A stretch of DNA of 28,941 nt from Deltaproteobacteria bacterium (GTDB lineage: Bacteria > Bdellovibrionota > Bdellovibrionia > JABDDW01), in contig JABDDW010000015.1 of NCBI GenBank assembly GCA_013287405.1, forward strand, positions 1 through 28,941, read 5' to 3'. The translations under genes and the position numbers were made by a program. Numbering within the stretch: the stretch's first letter is position 1; each line of letters starts with the position of its first letter. Shown here piece by piece: positions 17,383 through 25,280 of the stretch. The notes beneath the pieces are model-generated. The model was not told where the DNA came from and did no database searches. It worked only from the letters and a program-made list of their open reading frames with translations.

Positions 17383-18606
17383 ATGGCACACTGTCGTTCC
17401 TGCAACCACATTCTACAACACGAAATGATCAATCTAGTCAATGCGCCGGCTTCCAATTCTTTCTTAAGATTTGATCAGCTTGATGAAAGAGAATCTTTTT
17501 ACCCTTTAAAGGTCTATGTCTGTGAAAAGTGTTTTCTTGTCCAAATAGCCGAGTATAAGTCAGCCGGTGAGATTTTTAGTTCCGATTATGCTTACTTTTC
17601 TTCTTTCTCCCGAAGCTGGCTTGACCATTGTGAAAAATATGTGAACTCTGTGGTGGAGCGTTTTCGCTTAACAACACATTCGCGAGTTGTGGAAGTGGCT
17701 TCAAACGACGGCTATCTTTTGCAGTTTTTTAAAAACAAAAATATTCCCCAACTTGGTGTGGAACCGACTTTGGGCACAGCTGAAGCGGCAATGGCTAAAG
17801 GGATAAAGACCATTATCCGTTTTTTCGGAGAAAAATGCGCTCAAGACATAGTCGATAAAGAGGGGAAAGCCGATCTTATCGCCGCAAACAATGTTCTGGG
17901 CCATGTGCCCGATATCAATGATTTTGTAAAAGGAATCAAAACTCTTCTCCATGAAAAGGGAGCGATGACCGCTGAGTTCCCCCATCTTATGCAACTCGTT
18001 AAGTTCAACCAGTTTGATACGATCTATCACGAGCACTTTTCTTATTTGTCTTTGACGGCGGTTCTACAGGTTTTTAAACAAAACGGCTTAAGGGTATTTG
18101 ACGTTGAAGAAATTCCCACCCATGGCGGGTCTTTAAGGATTTTCGTGGATCATGGGGACGTGCATCCCTTAGAAAACTCGGTGAGCCTGCTTTTAAAAAG
18201 AGAAGAATCGGCCAGCATGACCAATCTGAATTACTACACCCGTTTTCAAGAGGTTGCTCATCATATCAAGTATCAATTTCTTAAATTTCTTATTGATTCG
18301 AAGATGGCTCAGAAAAAGGTCGTGGGCTATGGCGCTGCCGCTAAAGGCAATACGCTTCTGAACTTTTGCGGAGTGAAGCAAGACCTTGTGGATTTTGTGG
18401 TCGACGCTTCTCCACATAAGCAGGGGAAGTTTTTACCCGCTTCACATATTCCAGTGGTCGCAGAGAAACGGCTTAGGGAAACACAACCGGATTTCGTAAT
18501 TATTCTTCCGTGGAACTTACGGGACGAAATCACCGCGCAGATTTCATATATCAGAGAGTGGGGAGGCAGGTTTGTGATCGCCATCCCCGAGCTAAAAATA
18601 TTCTAA
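17383..18606 (+). CDS. TylCIII-type sugar C-methyltransferase
   Basis: 407 residues with the three-domain plan of NDP-ketosugar C-methyltransferases. A zinc-binding N-terminal domain has C4-x-x-C7 and C47-x-x-C50. The SAM domain has VVEVASNDGYLLQFF (102-116), and LIAANNVLGHVPDIN lies at 165-179. The catalytic stretch TIYHEHFSY (213-221) matches the Tyr/His-Glu-His site of TylCIII and TcaB9. A C-terminal Rossmann-like domain carries VVGYGAAAKGNTLLNF (313-328). These enzymes add a methyl group to C3 of a 4-keto-6-deoxysugar nucleotide. With rfbF/rfbG next door the substrate may be CDP-4-keto-6-deoxyglucose, as proposed for branched sugars such as virenose or yersiniose-like compounds; the exact sugar is inference. 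It is followed 15 bases later by the SDR gene. Confidence 0.92.
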   Translation: MAHCRSCNHILQHEMINLVNAPASNSFLRFDQLDERESFYPLKVYVCEKCFLVQIAEYKSAGEIFSSDYAYFSSFSRSWLDHCEKYVNSVVERFRLTTHSRVVEVASNDGYLLQFFKNKNIPQLGVEPTLGTAEAAMAKGIKTIIRFFGEKCAQDIVDKEGKADLIAANNVLGHVPDINDFVKGIKTLLHEKGAMTAEFPHLMQLVKFNQFDTIYHEHFSYLSLTAVLQVFKQNGLRVFDVEEIPTHGGSLRIFVDHGDVHPLENSVSLLLKREESASMTNLNYYTRFQEVAHHIKYQFLKFLIDSKMAQKKVVGYGAAAKGNTLLNFCGVKQDLVDFVVDASPHKQGKFLPASHIPVVAEKRLRETQPDFVIILPWNLRDEITAQISYIREWGGRFVIAIPELKIF

Positions 18607-18624
18607 AAGGGGTGACAAAGTATT
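18607..18624 (+). promoter_or_regulatory. Ribosome site that points to an ATT start codon
   Basis: AAGGGG (18607-18612) directly follows the C-methyltransferase stop and stands nine bases before ATT at 18622, good spacing. In this frame a TGA lies at 18613-18615, so no ATG, GTG or TTG can start the protein before its nucleotide-binding loop. The GTG at 18612 is in another frame and would need one base less (near 18621) to join the gene. Confidence 0.45.
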
Positions 18625-19425
18625 TTTACCGTTCTTGGTGCCTCAGGTTTTGTAGGGTCCTATTTGGTCAAAAAATTTCAAGACAGTGGGACTAAATACT
18701 TTGCTCCGAAACGAAGTGATTCTTCTATTTTTGAAAAACCTTTGGGCCACGTCATTTTCTGCATCGGATTGACGGCCGACTTTAGAAAAAGTCCCTTTGA
18801 AACGATCGAGGCCCATGTGCAGGTTTTAGCCAATGTCTTGAAGAGAGCTCAGTTTGATTCGTTCCTTTATCTTTCTTCGACGAGGGTTTATGAAGGGGCG
18901 TCATCAACAAAAGAAGAAACGCCCTTGGTGGTTAACCCGTTTAATCTCAATCACATTTTTAATCTGAGTAAACTCGCCGGAGAAGCTCTTTGCCTCTCGC
19001 TGAACTCTCCTAAAATTAAAATCGTCAGGGTATCAAATGTATTGGGAGATGATTTTAAATCTGAGAATTTTGTATTTTCGGTGATGAAAGAGTTGATCCA
19101 AACAGCGCAGGTGATTTTAAAAACGACTCCCAGTTCAGCTAAGGATTATATCCTTATAGACGATGTGGTTGAAATGCTCCCCATCATAGCCGTTCGTGGT
19201 CAATCTAGGGTGTATAATCTGGCTAGAGGAAAAAATATAACTAACGAGGAGGTTTTAAAAAAACTTACCGGAGCCAAAGTGTCCTATGCTCGGGACGCAT
19301 CAGAAATAATTTTCCCGGAGATAGCTGTAACTAAATTGAAAGAGGAGTTCAATTTCGCTCCCGGGGATCCTCTTAAAGAGATTGAAGCTATTTATTCTCG
19401 GTTTAGAAAATATTTATCTGCGTAA
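18622..19425 (+). CDS. Extended SDR (NAD-dependent epimerase/reductase), probable non-ATG start
   Basis: 267 residues if read from ATT 18622. The standard-start version (TTG 18664) would delete the cofactor loop TVLGASGFVGSYL, which is clearly coding in the same frame, so I extend to ATT. Visible features are GASGFVG (6-12), CIGLTADF (47-54), FLYLSSTRVYEG (81-92), and HIFNLSKLAGE (111-121), where the YxxxK tyrosine is phenylalanine (F113, codon TTT) while K117 is kept. Loss of the tyrosine would normally impair hydride transfer. The neighbour is the C-methyltransferase, a common pairing in which the SDR reduces the C4 keto group of the branched sugar. The 3' end overlaps the opposing GT2 gene by 12 bases. 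A one-base sequence error at the start is the main alternative to an ATT start. Confidence 0.75.
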   Translation: MFTVLGASGFVGSYLVKKFQDSGTKYFAPKRSDSSIFEKPLGHVIFCIGLTADFRKSPFETIEAHVQVLANVLKRAQFDSFLYLSSTRVYEGASSTKEETPLVVNPFNLNHIFNLSKLAGEALCLSLNSPKIKIVRVSNVLGDDFKSENFVFSVMKELIQTAQVILKTTPSSAKDYILIDDVVEMLPIIAVRGQSRVYNLARGKNITNEEVLKKLTGAKVSYARDASEIIFPEIAVTKLKEEFNFAPGDPLKEIEAIYSRFRKYLSA

Positions 19426-20244
19426 ACGGCCCTGTGCAGAGCGATTCAGAAAATACCAAACTTCCTTTAAGGGACGAGAGAAGGGTTTGAGAATTTTTGA
19501 TCTCATTAATCTTGTTCTCAAGAGATAGAAATAACCCAGGGAGAGATTTGAAATACGAATCTTTCTTGTTAAATTCTGAGAGTTTTGAGCCCAAACCCTT
19601 TGAAATTCCGCAAAAACTTTTTCGAACTGGTCTGATCTTCCGTCCCGATTGTATTGGGCAAAAGGTTTATCCGAAACTGCAAATTTAACGCCGGCCGAGA
19701 GGCATCGGAAGTGATGTTCGTAGTCCCCTGCCAGTTTGAAACTTTCGTCGTAAAAACCGACTTTCTCAAAAACAGTTTTGCGGTAAAGTATTCCCTGATG
19801 GCAGAGACCATTTTGACCAATAATATTGTAACTGAAATCTCCTGATACCTTGGAATCATAGGTGTATTTGCCCCCTCTAAAAAGTTTTACGGGAGCGGCT
19901 ACGATCTCAATAGTGGGGTTTTGGATAAACAGAGTCTGGGCTTTTACTAAATTTTCTAAAGATAGTAGTTGATCCCCTCCGTTTAGAAACCAAACGAGAT
20001 CTCCAGAAACAGATTTTAATCCCAGATTAAATGCAGGATAGATTCCCCTTGGTGGACTCTCTACTCGTGTGAGAGGCCAACCCGGCAAATCTAAAATTGC
20101 GGTGTTCATTGAGGGCGAGGAGTCGACAACCACATGCTCCCATGATCCTAAAGATTTACTACCTGAGAGCGGTTTTAAGGATTCTATAGTCCGACTGAGT
20201 CCTACGGGATCATTATAAGTGAGGGTCACTATAGAGAGCTTCAA
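19414..20244 (-). CDS. GT2-family glycosyltransferase
   Basis: 276 residues with a GT-A fold from the first residue: MKLSIVTLTYNDPVGLSRTI, then HVVVDSSPSMNT (the acidic nucleotide-binding site) and DLVWFLNGGDQLL, where the usual DxD is NGGD. CHQGILYRK and FYDESFKLAGDYEH follow as acceptor and catalytic-base segments of WcaA-like and colanic-acid-type transferases. There is no membrane helix, so it is likely a cytoplasmic enzyme extending the repeat unit. Its ATG overlaps the stop of the GT4 gene (four bases), so the two are translated together. Its 3' end overlaps the SDR gene in tail-to-tail fashion. The sugar donor is unknown. Confidence 0.88.
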   Translation of the reverse strand: MKLSIVTLTYNDPVGLSRTIESLKPLSGSKSLGSWEHVVVDSSPSMNTAILDLPGWPLTRVESPPRGIYPAFNLGLKSVSGDLVWFLNGGDQLLSLENLVKAQTLFIQNPTIEIVAAPVKLFRGGKYTYDSKVSGDFSYNIIGQNGLCHQGILYRKTVFEKVGFYDESFKLAGDYEHHFRCLSAGVKFAVSDKPFAQYNRDGRSDQFEKVFAEFQRVWAQNSQNLTRKIRISNLSLGYFYLLRTRLMRSKILKPFSRPLKEVWYFLNRSAQGRLRR

Positions 20245-21422
20245 TTTTCAAGCTCCATAACTTTAGGGGGCTGCGCTGCTAAACAGTTTTTCAGAGACCT
20301 CGCAAAGTCCTCAAGGCCAAGAGCCTTATTTTGAGACTCGTTTCGAGAGAAGCTTTGTCCTACAAATTCGTCGAGGGAGCAACCCACGCATCCTAAGGCC
20401 TTGAAAGTTTCTTCAGCTCCTCCTCCCCGAGGGTAGACGATCGGCGTGTTATAAGGTCGCGATTCAGAAATCACAAGGGAAGATGTTTCAGGAGTTCGAG
20501 AGGTCACTATGAGCGCTTCACAATTTTTAAAGAGCCAGTTTTTCTCTTCCTTACCTACCACGCCTCCAAATTCAAGGTTTTCACTTTTTTTACTTTTTAA
20601 TTCTTCGATCATGGGGCCGTCTCCGCACATCAGAAAACACTTCTCGGGATTTTTTTTAGCTAGATCTAAGAAAATATCAGCACCCTTGTGGAAGCTCACC
20701 CTTCCTAAGTAAAGATAAAAGGGTCTCTCTAAAGTTTTTAATACGTGAGAAAGGGTCTTTGGGGGCAACTGGCTTACATTCACAGGGTGGAGAGTGGGCA
20801 TAGAAATCACGGACGAGGTTCCCTCTAATTTAAGGTAGTTTAAAGTTTTTTGAAGGGACGCTCGTGTAAATTCTGAATTGCAAATAAAGTGATCGATGTG
20901 AGGAACGACGAAACGAGCCACTCTCTGACGACGATAAATGAAAAAGTAAATTAGAGATTGGATCCAGTTTTTCTGACAATTAAGAAAAAAGGCCCACCGG
21001 CTTCCTGAATTTAAGCACCGGTTACAGCTGCTCTTTCCATCAAAATGAAGGCCGTTGGCGCAATCCAGGCGAAAATTATGGACCCACATTAAAGTCTTCA
21101 AACCATAGGCCTTCGTCAGCTGCGGCATTTGGAGTGAAATTGTCGGTAGGTAGTTATTAAAGATAACGTGGGTGAACTGATCTGCTTTCAAAAGGCCCAA
21201 GCAGGACTTAAGACTTGGTCTCAGTCGCTCAAAACCCAGTACCATGCCCGAAATCTCAAGACAATTTTTCAAGGTGGAGGGGCTTAAGGGGGGGAGGATG
21301 AGGCAGTCAAACTCCAACCCGGAGGCATCCATTGCGGGTTTAAGGATCTCTTCCAAAAACGCGTCTTCACCCCCACTATTTCGATACTGACGATGCACAA
21401 TGAGTATTTTGGATTTAGACAT
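20241..21422 (-). CDS. GT4-family (GT-B) glycosyltransferase
   Basis: 393 residues from ATG 21422; a TTG three codons earlier is a less likely start. The N-terminal domain begins KILIVHRQYRNSGGEDAFLE, with the early glycine-rich loop of GT4 enzymes. The second domain starts near 235 with FYLYLGRVSFHKGADIFLDL, the GRxxxxKG donor-phosphate site, then FLMCGDGPMIEEL and, near 315, SSLVISESRPYNTPIVYPRGGG, which contains the E-x7-E-like donor pocket. A cluster of cysteines (CNRCLNSG) lies mid-protein. It is the first of two coupled transferase genes and begins only 37 bases after the tRNA-Pro 3' end on the same strand, without an obvious terminator between, so it may be read from the tRNA promoter. 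Confidence 0.9.
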   Translation of the reverse strand: MSKSKILIVHRQYRNSGGEDAFLEEILKPAMDASGLEFDCLILPPLSPSTLKNCLEISGMVLGFERLRPSLKSCLGLLKADQFTHVIFNNYLPTISLQMPQLTKAYGLKTLMWVHNFRLDCANGLHFDGKSSCNRCLNSGSRWAFFLNCQKNWIQSLIYFFIYRRQRVARFVVPHIDHFICNSEFTRASLQKTLNYLKLEGTSSVISMPTLHPVNVSQLPPKTLSHVLKTLERPFYLYLGRVSFHKGADIFLDLAKKNPEKCFLMCGDGPMIEELKSKKSENLEFGGVVGKEEKNWLFKNCEALIVTSRTPETSSLVISESRPYNTPIVYPRGGGAEETFKALGCVGCSLDEFVGQSFSRNESQNKALGLEDFARSLKNCLAAQPPKVMELEN

Positions 21423-21458
21423 CTTAATCAATCAGGGTGCCGGTTTCCGCCTTGTAAG

Positions 21459-21536
<78 letters not shown>

Positions 21537-21556
21537 AATAAGTTAGTAAAGTGCCG

Positions 21557-21585
21557 ATTCTATGTGGCAGCGCATGACAAGTCAA
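21557..21585 (-). promoter_or_regulatory. Promoter of tRNA-Pro
   Basis: On the minus strand TTGACT (-35, 21585-21580), a 17-base spacer and TAGAAT (-10, 21562-21557) place the start near 21550, about 14 bases before the mature tRNA 5' end at 21536. Five of six consensus bases match in each box. Confidence 0.75.
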
Positions 21586-21628
21586 TGAACAGAATGTGGT
21601 GCAGTGCGGGATATAGTAAAAAAATAGG

Positions 21629-21657
21629 TTGATTTACCTTAAATAGCGATCTTAAAT
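21629..21657 (+). promoter_or_regulatory. Possible porin promoter
   Basis: TTGATT (21629-21634), 17 bases, then TTAAAT (21652-21657) on the plus strand. It would give an untranslated leader of about 150 bases before the porin gene. This is the best sigma70-like pair I see between the tRNA and the porin; the match is only moderate. Confidence 0.3.
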
Positions 21658-21773
21658 TTACGTGTACATTTAACGTGTTGGAAAACGTATGAGCCATCAG
21701 ACTAAAAATGTTGGCCAGAGATTTTGATCGCTCATTCAGGATCCAGTGCGTAAAAGCAACTATTGAAAACAAC

Positions 21774-21807
21774 TTCGTTTTAGAAACGAATATCAACCAA
21801 GAGGAGA
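21774..21807 (+). promoter_or_regulatory. 5' leader hairpin and ribosome site of the porin gene
   Basis: TTCGTTT and AAACGAA (21774-21780, 21784-21790) form a perfect seven-base stem with loop TAG just upstream of the strong ribosome site AAGAGGAGA (21799-21807), which stands six bases before ATG 21814. A stem near the 5' part of a highly translated outer-membrane-protein mRNA could affect stability or translation; this is inference. Confidence 0.45.
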
Positions 21808-21813
21808 TAACGA

Positions 21814-23268
21814 ATGAAGAAGCAACTGGCAGTTATTGCGGTCTTAGCCACTGTTGGCGGATTTGCAAAAGCCGATGACAAAGGCACCGAATTTAAGTTT
21901 GGTGGCGAAGTCAGACAAACCTATTTTAACAACCAGGCAGCAAACTTATCAGGTGGTGTATCTAACGGTGGCGGCACGACCACAACGAGTTCGTGGGCCG
22001 ATCGCAACATGTTCCATGTGAACGCCATTTCAAGCGATAAACTCCAAGCTTATTTTAATTTCGTCCATACGGCCGTTTGGGGAGGTGCTTTAGGCGTGCC
22101 CACTAATACTCAACCCTATGCTAATAACCCAGGGGGCAGTATTCCAAACACTACAAACGTAAGTGTTCAAAATTCGTTGCAAGTTAATGAGGCTTGGCTG
22201 TGGTGGAAGCTTTCAGATAACACAAGTTTAAGGTCTGGTCGTCAATCTATGGATTATGGTGATGGTTTAGTTTTTTCTAAGAACGACTGGCTAGGCACCC
22301 CGTACAATGCCGATAGCATTATGGGCCGTATGAGCTGGGATTTTATGGACCTTGACCTTGGTGGTGGAACTCTTGCCGACGTCGGTACCCCGTCTACAGG
22401 TGCAGGTACTGATGCCCAATTGGTTTTCTACGGTTTCTATGCTCAGTTTAAAGGCTTACCCGACTTCCTGAAGACGGCTGATCTTTTCGTTCTTCAGGCC
22501 AACGTCGATGCTGGTACGGCTCCCAATACCTTCTTACCAGGTTATGTTGCCGGTGGTGGAAATTTAGGTCTAACTTCTATAGGTCTCCATGTAAAAGGAA
22601 TGTACTCCATTGTTGACTATCGCTTAGATGGAGTAATTCAAACGGGTAAAGAAAATACCGGTGGAACTGTAACCCAAGGCATAAGCTTCGGTGGAAATAT
22701 GATCGACGCGGAAGTGGGTGCAAACTTCCCAGAGTTTATGAAAGGACGAGTATTCGTAAACTACCATGTTGACTCCGGGGACAATTCTTCGGCTGCAGTG
22801 CGAACTTCCCAAAATGCATACCAACCTCTATTCTTTGATCGTCATAGTTACACTGGCGGCATGAATATGTTTGGTTTTGGAAACTTAACGAACCTCCGCA
22901 TTGGGGCTTCTTTAAGTCCCTCTGAAGACACCACTTTCGGGTTGGAAGTCGATATGCTCAGCAGAACGTCAACGACAGCTCTTGGTTCTGGCGGATTTAG
23001 TGCGACAAACTGGCTAAGTGCTGCTGAAGGAAATATGTATGGTGGAGTCACTGGTGCAACGGGTCTTGCTACACCCCTTGTGGCTACAAACGGCGCCAAC
23101 TCATCTTTGGGCACGGTGTATAACATCCATGCTACCCACAACTATGGTCATGGATTCTCAATGCTGGCTCAAGTGGGTTATCTGACCCTAGGTAATTACT
23201 TCAGCTCAGGCAGTTTACCGACTTCAAACCCAATGCAATTTGTTGGACAAGCTAAGTACGCTTTCTAA
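21814..23268 (+). CDS. Outer-membrane beta-barrel protein (porin / alginate-export-like)
   Basis: 484 residues. A signal peptide MKKQLAVIAVLATVGGFAKA (1-20) precedes DDKGTEFKFGGEVRQTYFN, the usual first strand of such barrels. The rest alternates polar and hydrophobic residues in many strands, with NEAWLWWKLSDNTSLRSGRQ and SMDYGDGLVF typical of alginate_exp/OprD-like porins, and the chain ends in AKYAF, the C-terminal phenylalanine read by the BAM complex. The middle is rich in glycine, threonine and asparagine. It has a strong ribosome site and its own terminator, so it is probably an abundant single-gene transcript. The transported solute is unknown; alginate itself should not be assumed. 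Confidence 0.85.
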   Translation: MKKQLAVIAVLATVGGFAKADDKGTEFKFGGEVRQTYFNNQAANLSGGVSNGGGTTTTSSWADRNMFHVNAISSDKLQAYFNFVHTAVWGGALGVPTNTQPYANNPGGSIPNTTNVSVQNSLQVNEAWLWWKLSDNTSLRSGRQSMDYGDGLVFSKNDWLGTPYNADSIMGRMSWDFMDLDLGGGTLADVGTPSTGAGTDAQLVFYGFYAQFKGLPDFLKTADLFVLQANVDAGTAPNTFLPGYVAGGGNLGLTSIGLHVKGMYSIVDYRLDGVIQTGKENTGGTVTQGISFGGNMIDAEVGANFPEFMKGRVFVNYHVDSGDNSSAAVRTSQNAYQPLFFDRHSYTGGMNMFGFGNLTNLRIGASLSPSEDTTFGLEVDMLSRTSTTALGSGGFSATNWLSAAEGNMYGGVTGATGLATPLVATNGANSSLGTVYNIHATHNYGHGFSMLAQVGYLTLGNYFSSGSLPTSNPMQFVGQAKYAF

Positions 23269-23294
23269 TAAATTTGAATAAATTTTCTTTACAG

Positions 23295-23325
23295 AACGCC
23301 TCGACAATTGTCGGGGCGTTTTTTT
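23295..23325 (+). terminator. Rho-independent terminator of the porin gene
   Basis: AACGCCTCGACA (23295-23306) pairs with TGTCGGGGCGTT (23309-23320), one G-T pair in twelve, and is followed by a run of T (23319-23325). It lies about 27 bases after the porin stop codon. Confidence 0.92.
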
Positions 23326-23330
23326 GTGGT

Positions 23331-23346
23331 GCGCCCGGCAGGGCGC
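23331..23346 (-). repeat. GC-rich inverted repeat after the vWA lipoprotein gene
   Basis: GCGCCC (23331-23336) and GGGCGC (23341-23346) form a perfect six-base stem with a four-base loop, just beyond the minus-strand stop at 23350. There is no T run after it on that strand, so it may protect the transcript 3' end or aid termination, but it is not a classical terminator. Confidence 0.4.
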
Positions 23347-23349
23347 TCA

Positions 23350-24537
23350 TTATGGAGTAAAAGTATAATTAAAAGTGACTACCGTCCCATTGGCAGGACG
23401 CTGATTAAATACAATTTGATTAGTTCCTGGAGTCCATGTGTAGTGTACAGCATTAGAGGCCGGGTTAAATGTCACTGTAGGCGGGCTTGAGGGGACGTAA
23501 TTCAGAGACACGGTATTGGTTAAGGGGATTTGGCCAATGGCGCCAGTGATATTTGAAAGCATGGTCCCATAAGAAGGAGTACAAATGCTTCCTTGTACTC
23601 CGTTTGTAGCCCCAGAGAGTTCAGCATAAATATTGCCAAAGTGAGCGCTCTTCAGAGGATCATTGGCCTCTTCATAGTTAAAACATGTGGTGTCACCGGG
23701 ATTAATAACGATCGTATTCACAAGAAGAGATTTATTCCCGCCCCATATCGTGGCGACTTTATTCATCAAGGTTTGGGGGAGATCATAGGATGCTAGGGGA
23801 GCATAAGCCGGGTCAGAGGGAATGAGTCCACCCACGGATCTTTCATCTTCGTCTGAGATGATCACCACGGCAAGATTACTATTATCTCTAAAAAAACCTT
23901 TATTACTTGAGTTGGCTTGATCAATAGCAAGGTTGGCGGCAAAAATACCTCGCTCATCACCTGAAGGGTATCCATTGGCGCCAGCATAACTATCATTTCG
24001 AACGACTAAGCTGTCAAATTCAGCCTGGGCCGAAGCTCCAGGTTTAACTATATATTGGGTCCCCGTGGAGTATTGGGTTGAGCTCGGAGATTGCGGGATT
24101 GACGGCCCAACGAGAAGACCTTGCGAACCAACGTCGTTGGGTGGACAGAGATTTGAACTGGCATCGGATTGGGGGCAAACATCAGTGGTCGTAACGCCTA
24201 TTTGCCAGTCAAGGCCGCTTGAATTAAGGCCAGAGATAAATCCATTGAGAGGATTGCCTAAACTTTGATCTTCGGCGGCGTAAGAGTTGGAGTTGTCAAC
24301 GACCACCAAGATATCCACACGGTTGCTATCTGTAAACGTCACCGATTGTGTGACCTCAGAGAGCCCGTTAATCCCTACCGAGCAAGGTTTTGAGACCGTA
24401 CACGACGAATCGGAATTGGTGAATTGCACCGGTGAGCAGGCCCAGAGGTTAACAAGGCCTAATATAAGAAGACCAAGAGCCAAATTCAGACGTATTTTTA
24501 AAAGTGATTGAGACTTCATATGGAAGTGACTATTCAT
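23350..24537 (-). CDS. Lipoprotein with von Willebrand A-like domain
   Basis: 395 residues. A hydrophobic segment (18-33) ends at the lipobox LWAC with C34 as the lipidated residue. The mature protein has VDILVVVDNSNSYAAEDQ (74-91), whose DNSNS fits the DxSxS metal site of von Willebrand A domains, then DWQIGVTTTDVCP and LAVVIISDEDERS, the later strand-end aspartates. These match secreted or outer-surface vWA proteins that bind partners through a divalent metal. The last ~80 residues (from about LNYVPSSPP) are a separate beta-rich tail. Seven or so cysteines suggest disulfides outside the cytoplasm. ATG 24537 is the called start; ATG six codons later is possible and neither has a clear ribosome site. 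No gene partner is obvious. Confidence 0.82.
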   Translation of the reverse strand: MNSHFHMKSQSLLKIRLNLALGLLILGLVNLWACSPVQFTNSDSSCTVSKPCSVGINGLSEVTQSVTFTDSNRVDILVVVDNSNSYAAEDQSLGNPLNGFISGLNSSGLDWQIGVTTTDVCPQSDASSNLCPPNDVGSQGLLVGPSIPQSPSSTQYSTGTQYIVKPGASAQAEFDSLVVRNDSYAGANGYPSGDERGIFAANLAIDQANSSNKGFFRDNSNLAVVIISDEDERSVGGLIPSDPAYAPLASYDLPQTLMNKVATIWGGNKSLLVNTIVINPGDTTCFNYEEANDPLKSAHFGNIYAELSGATNGVQGSICTPSYGTMLSNITGAIGQIPLTNTVSLNYVPSSPPTVTFNPASNAVHYTWTPGTNQIVFNQRPANGTVVTFNYTFTP

Positions 24538-24791
24538 GGGGTATGCCTAATTTGTAAATAATTCAAGGCCCTGGAATCAGGGGCTTTTATTGTATTTCGG
24601 GAATAGGCTCAAATTTAAGATACGTCAGGCTTTTTACATACCTTTTCCTGGGTTTCATGATAAGCATGTGTTTTCATGTATTTAGATCCAAATAGTGGCC
24701 CCAATGACAGGTGCCTGTTTGCGCCCTTTTCAGAGGTGGGTACTAAGTTAATAAAATGTTTAGATAAATTAGAAAAACTCGAAACTAGATT

Positions 24792-25238
24792 ATGGAAAAA
24801 CAAAAATCGATAGTGCGCAAATTTGTCTCTCGGGGGATTTTCTTTCTTCTCATTGCCCTTATCGCTGTTTGGACGGTGAATCGATTTCTAAGGCTCACCA
24901 CTTTAAGTCTCTTTGCTCGCGCATCGACAGAAAAAAAATTTATGACGGCATGGGAGGACGATATCAACCGCCTTGACCGTGCCAAAATTTTGCCTGAAGG
25001 TTTTAGAAATCTAAAAAAGATTAAGCTTTTCACCCACGCTGATAAAATCAAGGAGGCCTTCAAAAAATACCCCCTCGCCACGCTAACTGAGAAAAATGAC
25101 GGGTCATTTGACTTAGAGATTTTTGCCGACGACATCGAAGGTGGAGGCGTTGTTATTCAATACGATTTGGTGGAGCTTAAGTCGGGAAATACCATCTGGG
25201 AGCTGGGCAGAACTTTTCCACAAAATATAAATCGATAA
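24792..25238 (+). CDS. Small membrane-anchored protein of unknown function
   Basis: 148 residues. After a basic N-terminus (MEKQKSIVRKFVSRG) one membrane helix spans about residues 15-32; the remaining ~115 residues are hydrophilic, with a mixed helix/strand part that includes HADKIKEAFKKYPLATL and FADDIEGGGVVIQYDLVE. The net topology suggests a periplasmic domain tethered to the inner membrane. I do not recognise a family. Codon use and the long clean frame support a real gene, though the ribosome site is weak. Its stop lies 42 bases from the end of the opposing folE gene. The ~250 bases before it hold no gene that I can support. Confidence 0.6.
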   Translation: MEKQKSIVRKFVSRGIFFLLIALIAVWTVNRFLRLTTLSLFARASTEKKFMTAWEDDINRLDRAKILPEGFRNLKKIKLFTHADKIKEAFKKYPLATLTEKNDGSFDLEIFADDIEGGGVVIQYDLVELKSGNTIWELGRTFPQNINR

Positions 25239-25280
25239 CTTAAAGAAATCGAAACTACGCACCTTTATACACGTTTTAGT

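Noticed and set aside
18664..19425. SDR gene starting at TTG 18664
   Set aside because: That start would cut off the nucleotide-binding loop that is plainly coded upstream in the same frame.
24568..24590. Hairpin GCCCTG/CAGGGGC followed by TTTT
   Set aside because: The stem is short and bulged, and no plus-strand gene ends before it.
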